From: Euryodendron excelsum
Taxonomy: Eukaryota; Streptophyta; Magnoliopsida; Ericales; Pentaphylacaceae
DNA length: 64,000 nucleotides
Assembly: GCA_033060915.1 (NCBI GenBank)
Contig: CM065384.1
Span: 16,835,001 to 16,899,000, forward strand
Direction: 5' to 3'
The position numbers and the translations under genes are program-made. The notes below the pieces were generated by a model, which was given only the letters and a program-made list of their open reading frames with translations, had not been told where the DNA came from and did not search any database. This document shows, one piece after another, positions 47,328-57,700 of this stretch (its first letter is position 1; each line of letters starts with the position of its first letter).

Positions 47328-49171
47328 TCACAGGTCGAAGTCAATTTCATCTGGAACAAAATCCCCGAAACCCAGCATCGGAGGAGGGGGATAACTACTC
47401 GAAGCACCACCATCCTGTAGGGAAGATAGAATCGAAATCAGCTACATATAAAAGAAACTAAGCAACAGCAGAGCAAGAAGAAGCAAAGAAATAATAACAT
47501 ACCCCCCCACCGCCCATTTGAGATAATCGAACTGTCAAGGAAGCTATCTCGGCCTGGTACTGATCCTGCTCCATCTGATACTGATCTCTCTGGTCTCTCA
47601 CAGCGGTAAACTCAGCCTAAGGCACATATCCTCTGGCTCGGCACCATAAGTCAACTACCTCCTAGCCAACAGCATACCCGCCAACTACTACCTCAAACCG
47701 GGTGAAGGCACCAACTGAATGAGCCCCAAAGTGCGCAGCATAATCCGTATCCGGAGGAAGCAAGAACTCGGCACCTGGCTAACGCTCTTGGTAGGGGATA
47801 GGCACTCCCGCCACCAAGGCTCCAAACATATACTCTGGTGGAGCTCCTGCCGATCGGAACTCCTCATGAAACTGTCGCCAGTGTCGCTCTCCAAGATAGG
47901 ACTCCCAAGTGTCATCACTGAGAAAGGCAGCTCTCGACAGGGACAACGGGACCAAGTACCAGACTGTCTCGTAATGGACTGATCCAATGAAGGGCCGCCA
48001 GGTCACATCCCTCGCCTCAATCAGTTCCAGGTTAGCCCAGAGCATCACAAAGTCAGTAATCTCCGATCGCTGGGCTACCCAGTCACGAGCCCACCTCAAA
48101 GCGCGAGGGTAGATATTGTCCTCAACAACTGCAGGGCGACGCATCGACAGGTACTCATAGCTCCACCAGACGAGGAAAGGCCAGAAGCTAGTCATGCTGC
48201 CCCAACGAGAAGAAGTCCGAACCCGCATCGATCAGAGAAAGCAGCCAAAAGAAAAAGACCCCAGTCTAGCTCAAATAAGGCTCCAAGATCAGCTAATATG
48301 CTCACCAAACGACACGGCACAAATGACTTGTTATTGTTGCAAAAGCAGCTAAAGATGATATACAACACAAGTCGCCATCTCATGATATCCCGCCTGGCAG
48401 GCGATGGCTCAGTAGCAAAAGTACGGTCGTCCTGACTAATCCAAGAGACTGGGAAGGCAGAACGCTCAGGAGGAGGCAAGTCTAACAGTAAACAGGCCTC
48501 GTCCTTACTGATTGGATGCAGGGTGATCCGCCGGCCGACAAAGGAGAGCCTTATAATAATCGCCCAATCCAAAGGAGTAGGACTTAACTCGAAGCCGACG
48601 AAATGAAAGGTCCCGATCTCCCCGAACCACCTCTCAACAAGTGCTAGTACCAAATGCCGGTTCAGGAGGTTAGCCTATAATCCCATAAAGGCGCCAAATC
48701 CGATCTCTACTAAGAAGGCACGATATGATGGGGCGCCTGCTGCATAGTCACAAAAACTTGATGAACAGCCCCTCTGAAAGCTGTATGTACTCGCGGAGGT
48801 GGCAAATGCTGTTTATTGTACACGCTGGGGTGATGGGCAAGATCCCCGAGCGGTGGGACGTCTGGTATTTGCAGATCTCCCAAATCGGCATCCGGCTACC
48901 TATGCCTGGAAGAAGCTCTCCCATAACCGGTCACCTGATCCCCAGGGCTCGGTACCTCCTCCTTAGCATCAATCTCCTTGGCAAAAGCCTGCTCAACTGG
49001 AGGAAAAGTGTCGACAGGTAGCCTACTCCCTTGCCCACTCTGACTGGATAAAGATCGTCCGATAGATCATCGACTACCTCTAGATCGACTAGAGCCGCCA
49101 GTAGAATCTGTCTGGGCCGCCTTCCCCGAGCGGCGTCTCCTTTCAGAACCGTCATCACCCGTGTCTGCCAT
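47328..49171 (-). pseudogene. Antisense plant mobile domain (PMD) gene with intron, interrupted
   Basis: Minus-strand gene opposite to gag. The start ATG at 49171 gives MADTGDDGSERRRRSGKAAQ, a basic and Ser-rich N-terminus, then a TGA (49069) and a TAG (48898) within an otherwise open frame. After a frameshift near 48720 comes AFLVEIGFGAFM, then LALVERWFGEIGTFHF, TPLDWAIII, and, after a second shift near 48210, WWSYEYLSMRRP and WANLELIEARDVTWRPFIGS. This order is that of the PMD family (PF10536, formerly aminotransferase-like). The tail has GAEFLLPPDTDYAAHFG and a coiled-coil-like RDQRDQYQMEQDQYQAEIAS. Exon 1 ends at 47503 with GGGGGG|GTATGT, an 88-bp intron runs 47502-47415 and ends CTACAG, and exon 2 reads DGGASSSYPPPPMLGFGDF then VPDEIDFDL and a stop at 47328, in phase. 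Five or so stops and two frameshifts make it a pseudogene now. PMD proteins are nuclear or TE-borne; the role in an LTR element is unknown. Confidence 0.85.
47415..47502 (-). other. Predicted intron in the PMD gene
   Basis: 88 bp with donor GTATGT and acceptor TTCCCTACAG. It removes an A-rich non-coding stretch and joins two in-phase exons. The length is normal for plants. Prediction is from sequence only. Confidence 0.65.
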
Positions 49172-50503
49172 CTTGGAAAGGTAAGCCAAGGTAAGAGACG
49201 TTAACATGCCATACATGCAGTTCAAATAACAATAAAATAAAATGAACAACTAACAGAAACAAAACCAATAAAAGACTTCAAATAACAAATCAAAAACAAA
49301 ATTTCTACACGTCTTGATTTTCCAACCTCAAATCAAATCTCCAGAGTTTTTTGTCTTTTTCCTTCAAAAAGATTTTATTTCTAAAACTTTTTCTAATTCT
49401 TTCTATAATTTCTAAAAAATTCGGCAGAGTCCCGTTTAAAAATGGCCCCTACAACACCCATGACATCAACACAAAACACAAAACGTGTACTTCACATTGT
49501 TACAATCACATAATATCAGCACCTGCGCACATTTTTCAATTTTTTAAAATTTTCAACACACATGTTTTATGTTTCAAATAAATCAATGATCTTCAAAAGC
49601 CTCCCAAAATTTTTCAAAATCACCTCAAATGTTTTCTAAAATATTCCAATATCTTTCCAAATTTCAAACTTCAAAAATTTCATCAATCTCATAAGTTTTC
49701 TTAATTTTTTGAATTTTCTAAATAATTTTCTATTTTTCAAAAAATCAAAAATTCACTGAGTTTTCAAAAAATCACGAAACTTCATACGGTTGTTAAACAC
49801 ATTTTTCTAAGGCACATTGCACAAAAACATAGCTAGAAAACCCAATGTCCAAGTCTATAGGAACAAATTTCCTATTCCTGCAGAAAACCCCCTTCACATA
49901 TTCGTATATAATCACTCAAATTCAATCAAACAAGCATCAAAATGAAAAAAAAAAAAACATCACCAAAGTGTTCAAAACATATCAAAACATCAATTTCCAT
50001 TATTCACATGATTCAAATGAAGTTCTACACATCGGAATCAATAAAATTTGAAAACTCACCTTTTGGAAGTTCTCTGGCGAAATCTTCTCTTCCGACGACT
50101 TGTCCGGTGACGTGGTCTCCTTCTAGCAATCACTCGTCTCCAAGAAGTGCCCCTTCAAAGTTCAAGTCAAGTCTCACGCAAAACTTCTCGGATTTGCAGA
50201 AATTTCTCCAAAGTGCCGCGGCTGTTCGAACCAGAAATTTTCTGGTTTTAACTTTAAGCCTGGCACCACTAGCAGAGGCGCCAATCCTTTTTGCCAAAGG
50301 CACCACTGCTAGTGGCGCCAGTTGCAAATTCTGGGCAGTTTTACCCTTTTTCCCGTCAAAACTCGTTTTCGAAGGCCTTTTCAGCCTGTTATCCGTTTTC
50401 GGCCCTCGTTGTCGAAAGATTTCCGATGTCCGTCCCTTCGACTGCCTCGCAGTCAACATGGGACTCTTACTTCTATCGTTTTCTGTCTTTGACAAGTAAA
50501 GAC
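49172..50503 (-). mobile_element. Upstream region of the PMD gene, possible 5' UTR intron
   Basis: On the minus strand CAAAAG|GTGAGT at 50060/50059 is a strong plant donor, and TTACCTTTCCAAG just before the ATG at 49171 can serve as acceptor. A 5' untranslated intron of 888 bp (50059-49172) is therefore possible. The region between is AT-rich and without credible frames. The two frames at 49942-50534 on either strand lack known motifs. Confidence 0.4.
50262..50319 (-). promoter_or_regulatory. GGCGCC-type palindrome pair upstream of the PMD gene
   Basis: GGCACCACT-AGC-AGAGGCGCC (50262-50282) and GGCACCACTGC-TAGTGGCGCC (50299-50319) are the same 21-bp palindrome as in the LTR promoters. They lie about 200 bp upstream of the possible PMD donor and about 200 bp before the 3' LTR. 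They could drive the antisense gene, but because they are palindromic they do not give direction. No clear TATA box follows on the minus strand; TTAAAGTTAAAA near 50245 is weak. Confidence 0.45.
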
Positions 50504-50520
50504 AGAAAAAGAGGGGCAGC
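50504..50520 (+). other. Polypurine tract of the complete element
   Basis: AGAAAAAGAGGGGCAGC directly precedes the 3' LTR and would prime plus-strand synthesis. A related tract adjoins the truncated element at 5006-5022. Confidence 0.75.
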
Positions 50521-53500
50521 TGTAAGCACCCCATTTTTGACCGCTCGGCAGTCTACACTCCGTCCAGACTTGTTTTCAAGTCATTGTGAGTGTGTTCCAA
50601 TCGAAATCGATTTTCTAAGTCCAAATCCTGTCTGTCCATCGCTTCGCTAGCCCACCAGGCCCAAAAAGAGGCAAAATGACCAAAATGCCCTTAGGAGCAT
50701 TGTCCTTTACATTCCTTTTCCAATCCCTTGAGACAGTTTATTCCTCTAGACGGTTCCAATCCAGGCACGTCTCTTCGGAGACGATAAGTCTCCTTTCCAA
50801 TCCCTCTCTCGAGACAGTTTATTCCTCTAGACGGTTCCAATCTAGGCACGTCTCTTCGGAGACGATAAGTCCCCTTTCCAATCCCTCTCTCGAGAGAGTT
50901 TATTCCTCGAGACGGTTCCAATCCAGGCACGTCTTTTCGGAGACGGTAAGACCCCTTTCCAATCCCTCTCTCGAGACAGTTTATTCCTCAAGACAGTTCC
51001 AATCCAGGCACGTCTTCTCGGAGACGATAAGTCCCCTTTCCAATCCCTCTCTCGAGACAGTTTATTCCCCGAGATGGTTCTAAATCAGGCACGCCTTTTC
51101 CAAGACGGTAAGACCCCTTTCCAATCCCACTCTCGAGACAGTTTATTCCTCGAGACGGTTCTAATCTAGGCACGTCTTTTTTAAGACGATAAAACCCCTT
51201 TCCAACCCCTCTCTCGAGACAGTTTATTCCTCGAGACGGTTCCAATCCAAGCACGTCTTTTCGAAGACGGTAAGTTCCGTTTCCAATCCCTCTCTCGAGA
51301 TAGTTTATTCCTCGAGACGGTCCGAGTAGCAAAACTACTCACAAAACCGTTAGAGTAGCGGAAATACTCACAAATAGGTCGATATAGGGAATTGCCAACA
51401 AACCCCTATGCCATGACGACCGCCATCAGAGTGATGAAAACGCTCAAAACCCAGGTCAACACCAGTGTCTGTTAGCCCACTTTGGTGAAAAACGACCAAA
51501 ATTCCCATTAGACCATTTCGAGACTTTCCGGTTAAGATGACCATTTTCCCCCTAGGCATCCAAACGGCCCAGGAACCACACCGGCTCTGGGTATCAAACC
51601 GGTAACCCTCTGAGATTACTTCTTATAGTATTCTCAACCTTTCTTTACCTTTTCAGATCATTCCGAGTCAGTTTCGACAAACTTGGTGCGAAATGACCGT
51701 TTTACCTTTGGTGGGCCGGTCTCCTTTTCCGACCACACCGGCTCTAGGTATCAAACCGGCAAACTTTGGGAACATTATAAATAATGTTTCCAAATCTCGA
51801 GTCTTCTTCCGGGACTGTCCAAGTCCGTCCCAGCAGTTTCCCGATCCGATTGATCGTTTTGCCCCTAAAGGCCCGGTCAACCTTTCCAACCCATCTTATC
51901 CTCATTTGTTCAGTCAAATGCCTCCAGGACACTATTTTACGTGTTCTTGCTCCTTTCCAACCTTCTGGGTCATTCCCAGCTCCTTCAAATCATTTCCAAA
52001 CTTTTCGGAGTCACTCCTAGTGAAGCCAGGCTAAAAATTGCATGGTAGTCACTAGTACAGGCGCCCAAATCTAGTCAAAGATACGTTGCTTGCTGACTTA
52101 TAAAGTTTCCTAACTGGCTGGCGCCACTACTAGTGGCGCCAAGCCAGGAATTGGCCTGGCGCCACTCCCAGTGGCACTAAGAGCAATTTTGCCCTAGTGC
52201 CACTACAACAGGCACCAGGTTTGTCCCACCTCTATAAGTACAAAGCCTCCTCCAACGTGAAAAGGATCCGCAAACTCAGTCTCAAAATCATATAATTCGA
52301 TATACAGAGCTTGAGCACCTCCTAAACCCTAGCTTCCCTAAGTTTTCCAAACCCTAGCTTCCTATACACTCATACACACCCCCATACACTCATATACTAA
52401 CCTTCAACCCTCCTTCGAAGACTTGAAGAGTTGCAATCTGAAGTTTGAAGCTTGAAGGCGGCTTTTGAAGATTGAAGACAAAGATCAAGACAAAGACCGA
52501 AGAAAGCAAGGCGCGCAAAATAAACAAGATACAAGGTAGGTTCTTCATTTAAATTTCTACACTTCCCCCTCTCTCTTCTCTCTCCAACCCACTTGGGTTT
52601 TCTCTATTTTAATCCCCCATCTCTTTCCCCCCCTTTCTTTGCATGCTTGAAACAAGGGGATTCCTGGTCCATGTGTAGGATTGGGCTATTGGAGAGTCAC
52701 CGTGTCGGGGGCTTTCTTCTAGTCTAACCAAAGACCACATGGGTTCGGCCCCCTTGATTATGTGGTGAAGCCTTAGCCTTGTATGTTCACGACCCCAAAA
52801 TTGCATTGTGCATATCATGATCTTGCATCTTCCCAAAATCGTTTTCAAAGTTGTTTTCAAAATCGTTATTAAACTTGTTTTCAAAATTGCATCAAAATCT
52901 CTTTTTCAAAAACTTGTATTCAAAACCACAATCCTAGGGTGATTCTAGCCTTTCCATGGCTAGGATTGCTTTAGGAAAGTGTTACATTTAAAGTGACCAA
53001 CATGATCCATATTTTCAACCCTTGTTGTTTTCAAAACCACTTTCTTAAAGTGGTTCTAGCCCTCTCATGGCTAGAATCGCTTTAGGAAAGTGAGACGTTT
53101 TCATATTTTCCAAAAAAACTCCCTTTTCAAATCACTCCTCCTAAAAATCTCTTTTGCAACATGCTTTCCAAAAGCTCCTCTTTCCAAAATTGTTTTCTAA
53201 ATACTCTTTTCAAAACTTGCCTTTTTCAACTCCTTTCCAAAACGCACTCTTCAAAGTTCACTTTCCAAAAACGTTCGCTAGGTCTCTTTCCTAGAAAAAC
53301 TCTCTCCAAAAATCTTTCTATAAACTCTCTTTCCCAAAATCTCCCTTTTAGAAATTCCCCTCTAAGATTTTCCTTCCAAGAAACTTGTTTCCAAAAACAC
53401 ACTTTCCAAAAATTCCTCCCTTGGATTCCCTTTTAGAAAACTTTCGTTTCCAAAAACGCACTTTCCAAAAATCCTCTTTCCTTAGAGCCCAAGTTAAGCC

Positions 53501-54242
53501 CTAGAGCTAACCATTAAGAAGCCCTAATTTTCTTCCCAAAAACATGATTTTCAAACTTTGCCCCAAACCTAGATTTCCAAATCTCTATTTTCAATTCCCA
53601 AAATCTTCTTTCCAAATTCAAGCTTCTATCTCTTCATTTTCAAATCAAATCAAATCTCTTTCCAAATCTATTTTTCAATTATTTCTTCTATTACACTTGC
53701 ATATCATGCATCATGTTAGTTTCTTTTCAAACATTGTTTTTTAAAGCAAATAGGGTTGAACATATGTTAATTAAAGACTCTCATTGGTGAATCTAGGGTA
53801 GATTGACATGTAGGTACCGAAAGGGCGGGGTAGGGTGATGGCTTAGTGCGTCTTCCCTACACGTAACCAACCTCCGAACCTAGAATCACTATTTTCAAAG
53901 ACCAAAAGGGAGTTATTTTTCAAAAAAGGGCTAAATGTTTTTCAAAGGTTGCCAAACAACCTGTTTTCCTAAAAACCCTCTCTTGAGGAGATATTTTCAA
54001 AATCATTTTCCAAAACCCTAAGTGTAGTCGTCGGATTATTCTTAGCTTTTAGGTGACCTAACTCACTTTAATCAAGTTAGGTGGCGACTCCAAATCCTTT
54101 TCTAAAGCCCTTTATTCAAATCAATTTTCAATTCAAACCTAGTCACACTCATTCTTTTAGGAGGGTGAGTTCTAACGAGAGAGTACAACATTTTTCCAGC
54201 TTGTGTGAGTATTCCTCGAGTGCGAAAAATCTGGGCGCAACA
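50521..54242 (+). mobile_element. 3' LTR of the complete family A element
   Basis: 3722 bp, beginning TGTAAGCACCCCATTTTTGA and ending GGGCGCAACA. It has the same layout as the 5' LTR but with seven hairpin units (six in the 5' LTR), two about 168-bp markers (three in the 5' LTR) and a fuller palindrome array at 52118-52218. Its TATA box is weakened to CTATAAGTA (52232). The hairpin is at 53947-53961 and the PBS-like word at 54082-54091. Confidence 0.9.
50717..51325 (+). repeat. 83-bp tandem array with UUCG-type hairpins, 7 hairpin units
   Basis: Units start near 50736, 50816, 50899, 50981, 51059, 51141 and 51224. The hairpin cores are CGTCTC-TTCG-GAGACG (50767 and 50850), CGTCTT-TTCG-GAGACG (50933), CGTCTT-TTTT-AAGACG (51174) and CGTCTT-TTCG-AAGACG (51257); the change of the closing C-G to T-A keeps pairing. 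Units near 51015 and 51098 pair less well. Reading frames through the array (SRGINCLERGIGKG repeats on the minus strand) are artefacts. Confidence 0.88.
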
Positions 54243-54247
54243 TCGCC

Positions 54248-54747
54248 CACAATAGGTCAAGACAGAGTAAATAGGATAAGGGAAATAAAGAGCAGATGTA
54301 GGTTTAAATAGTGCCCAAGAGAGAAAAAAAAAAAAAAGCTTGACCTTAGGAAGATAGTGAAAACTAGAAAAAAAAATGTGGAGGCATGGCAAAATATAAA
54401 AACTGTTGACCTGTTGAAAATCTATAAGAACACCATGGTGTAAATTAATAGTCTGAGATTGTCAAAAAAAAAAAAAAAGAGAGACAAGATGTGAAGATAT
54501 AGCAAAGGAAACATAAGAGTCGGGGTATGTTTATATCCAAAAGCAAAAAAGGAAAAATAGAGAGTGAGCAGCAATAAGAGAGAGAGTTTAGCTGTCTAAG
54601 GTGATCATAGGTCTTAAAAAGCCAAGCAAAAGGTTTTGAGCCTTATCCCTTCTTTTCAACTACCCCATAACCAAGCCCAAATTATAGTCCAAAATAAAGA
54701 CCTTTTAGATCGGTCGTTGCTATCATTGCTCTTCAAAGGGAGATGAT
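54248..54747 (+). mobile_element. Outer element continued
   Basis: The sequence resumes after the TCGCC duplication and aligns with 46141-46620 of the complete element, including 'gagccttatcccttcttttcaa' and 'ataaccaagccc'. Two A runs (near 54325 and 54465). No coding frame. It ends at the ATGAT target copy of the next insertion. Confidence 0.65.
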
Positions 54748-57700
54748 TGTTGAGCCCCCTGATTTTTTGCAATCATGGAAAATACGAGCAAGTGGAAAAA
54801 ATACGATACTCTCTCATTAGAACTCATCCTCCTAAAAGGACAAGTGCGACTAGGTTTGAATTAGAATTTGATTTGAATAAGGGCTTTTGGAAAAGATTTG
54901 GAGCCACCACCTAACATGATTAAGGTGAGTTAGGTGACCTAAAACTAAGCACAATCCAAAGATTACACTTAGAATTTTTGAAAAGGTTTCAAAAACTTCC
55001 TCAAGAGAGGGTTTTTAAGAAAATAGGTTGTTTGGCAACGTTTGGAAAGATTTAATCCCCTTTTGAAAATAGCTTCATTTTGGTCTTTGAAAACAGTGAT
55101 CTAGGTTCGGAGGTTGGTTACGTGTAAGGAAGACGCACTAAGCCATCACCCAACCCTGCCCTTGTCGTACCTACGTGTCTATTCACCCTAGGTTCACTCA
55201 TTTAGAATCTTTGATTATTCAATATCCAATACTATCCACTTTGAAAAGAACTATAAAAAGATGTTTTATATGATGCATGATATGCAAGTGTAAGAAAAGA
55301 ATTTGATTTTAAAAATAGATTTGATAAGTAGATTTGATTTTGAAAATATATTTGAAAAGAAATATTTGAAGTTTGAAAAAAGGTTTTAGAAATTGAAAAC
55401 TTGAAATAGATTATGGAATTGAAAATTTGAAAAAGGTTGTGACCGCACCCATGAGGGTTGTCTATATAACATTTTGCTGGGATCAGGTCAGTCATAATTC
55501 AAACCAGAGTCTGATTGAAAATAGACACTTTGAAGTTTTTGAAAAGTTTGATTTGAAAAATGCTTGATTTGTACTTTGAATAGAAGATTGAAAATTGAAC
55601 TTGGAATTGACTTTGATTTGAAATAAAACTTGAGGATTTTGAAATTGATTTTGATTTGAAAAGATTGAACTTGAAAGAAGAACTTGGACTTGATTTGGAA
55701 AGATTGAAATTTTGAAAACATCTTTACTTAGATTGAAATTTAAAAATCATCTTGATTTAGAAAAGAGTTTTAGAAAGGAGTTGAAACTTCCTAACTTAAG
55801 ATTAGGGTTGAACTAGGGTTTAGGTATCCTAAGGTATAGGTAACCTAGGGTTAAAGCATACACTTGAAATAAGAAGGTTTGATTTTAGACTTGACAAATT
55901 GGATTAAAGAAAGTTTTGAGCTTAGAAAACTTAGAGTTAGGAAAGACAAGATTTAAAATAGAATAAAAAATATTTGATTTGATTTTAGAAACACGTGGCT
56001 TGGAATGATTTGGAAAGCTAGGGTTTAAGAAATATTGAACTTTGGAAATCTTTGAATTAAGAAAGTTTCAAAATAGGAAAGTTTCATTTTAGGAAAGTAC
56101 CAAATTAAGAAAGTTTCATTTTAGAAAAATTTTCAATTTAGGAAAGTTTCATTTTAGGAAAGTTTTGGCTATGGAAAGAATTGAATTTAGAAGGTATTGA
56201 TTTTAGAAAGATTTGAAAGCTTAGACTTACGAAATGTTTGAATTTAGGAAAGGTTTGAGTTAGGAAAAAATTGATTTCTATTTCCTAAAGTAGAAGGTTA
56301 GATTTTATTTCAAAAAATAGATGATTTAATTTTGTTTCCTAAATTACAGAATTTGATTTAGTTTCCTAAATTGGATGATTTGATCTAGTTTCTTAATTTG
56401 GAAGATTCAAATTGACATGAAATTGGAAATGTTGATGTTTAAAAATATGGATTTGAAAAGCTATGATTTGGTGTGAAAAATAGTTTTTGGAAACTTATGA
56501 TTTGAGACAAAAGGAGAAGTCATGTTTTTTAGGAAAGAGAGTTAGGGTTTCCTAACCATGGAATCTAGGGCTTAACTTGGACTCCAAGAAAAAGATTTTT
56601 TGGAAAGTGGATTTTTTGAAAAGAGTTTGTAGGAAGGAAGCTTGAATAGAGTTTTTAGAAAGTAGATTTTTGGAGAGAGCTTTTGGAAAGGAACTTGAAA
56701 AAAGAATTTGGAAAGGGGTTTGAATATGGACCTTCGAAATCTTTTGAATGTCTCACTTTCCTAAAACGATTCTAACCATGAAAGGACTAGAATCATTCTA
56801 GGGTTGTAATTGTGAAAACAACATGGATTTGAAATATGGACCAATATGATCCCATTGAAAATCACACTTTTCTAAAATAACCCTAACCATGGAATGGCTA
56901 AAATCATATTAAGATTATGGTTTTGAGGAAAAACAATAAGGATTTACATCCAAAATATGGACTTTGATGGTCATAATAAATATAATACTTTTCTAAAACA
57001 ACCCTAACTATGGAATGGCTAGAATCACTCTAAGATTGTGATTTCGAAAATAAGTTTGAAAAAGAGATTTTGAGTGCAAGTATGAAAACCACTTTAACGC
57101 AAGGTTTGAAAGAGAGCTTTAATACAAGTTTGGAAAACAACTATGAAAACAATTTTGAATGAATGTATGAATATGATATGTACAATGCAAAAAGGGTCGT
57201 GAACATAAGAGGTTAGGCTTCACCACATTATCAAGGGGGCTAAATCGACACGATTTAAGGTTAAACTAGAAGAAAACCCCCGACACGGTGAGTTTCAATA
57301 GTTCTTCCTAGGCATGAACTGGGAAATCTCTTGTTTCAAGCATGCAAGAAAGGGAGGTAGAAGATGGAGGATTAAAATAGAAGAAAACCCAAGTGGGTTA
57401 GGAGGAAGGAGAGAGAGGGGGAAATCATATAAACATAAATCCAAAGCCACCTTGTCTTCTTCTTGCTTTGCTTACTTTATTTGCTTTGCTTTAATTGGAC
57501 CTTGAGAGCTTCAAACTTATAACACTTGAGTCTTCAATGGCTTACTTTGAGGCTGGTGTATGAGTGTATGGATGTTAGGATTTAAGTGTCTTGAGGCTAG
57601 GGTTTGAAGAGGGTAGAGAGGGCTAGGGTTTGAAGAAACTTCGAGCTCTGTATTTCAAGAAATAGAGTTTTTGGACTAAGTTTGCGGATCTTTTTCACGC

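Larger units (their letters stand above)
38092..54242 (+). mobile_element. Complete non-autonomous Ty3/gypsy element, 16.15 kb
   Basis: Two direct LTRs (38092-41867 and 50521-54242) begin TGTAAGCACC and end in CA. A perfect 5-bp target duplication, TCGCC, flanks them at 38087-38091 and 54243-54247. The inside has, in order, a PBS (41870), a leader of about 1.5 kb, a gag gene (43392-45382), about 1.9 kb non-coding, an antisense plant mobile domain gene (49171-47328), about 1.3 kb with a GGCGCC-type palindrome pair, and a polypurine tract (50504-50520). No protease, reverse transcriptase, RNase H or integrase motif can be read on either strand. The gag type, long LTRs and antisense extra gene fit the Tat branch, where antisense extra ORFs near the 3' LTR are known. 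It must have been mobilised by enzymes from another element. It lies inside the outer element. Confidence 0.9.

Noticed and set aside
47197..47394. 65-codon plus-strand frame
   Set aside because: It is the antisense shadow of the last PMD exon and its 3' flank.
49942..50534. Two long frames on opposite strands before the 3' LTR
   Set aside because: They have no recognisable motif and overlap the proposed antisense promoter and leader. They cannot both be genes, and neither has support.
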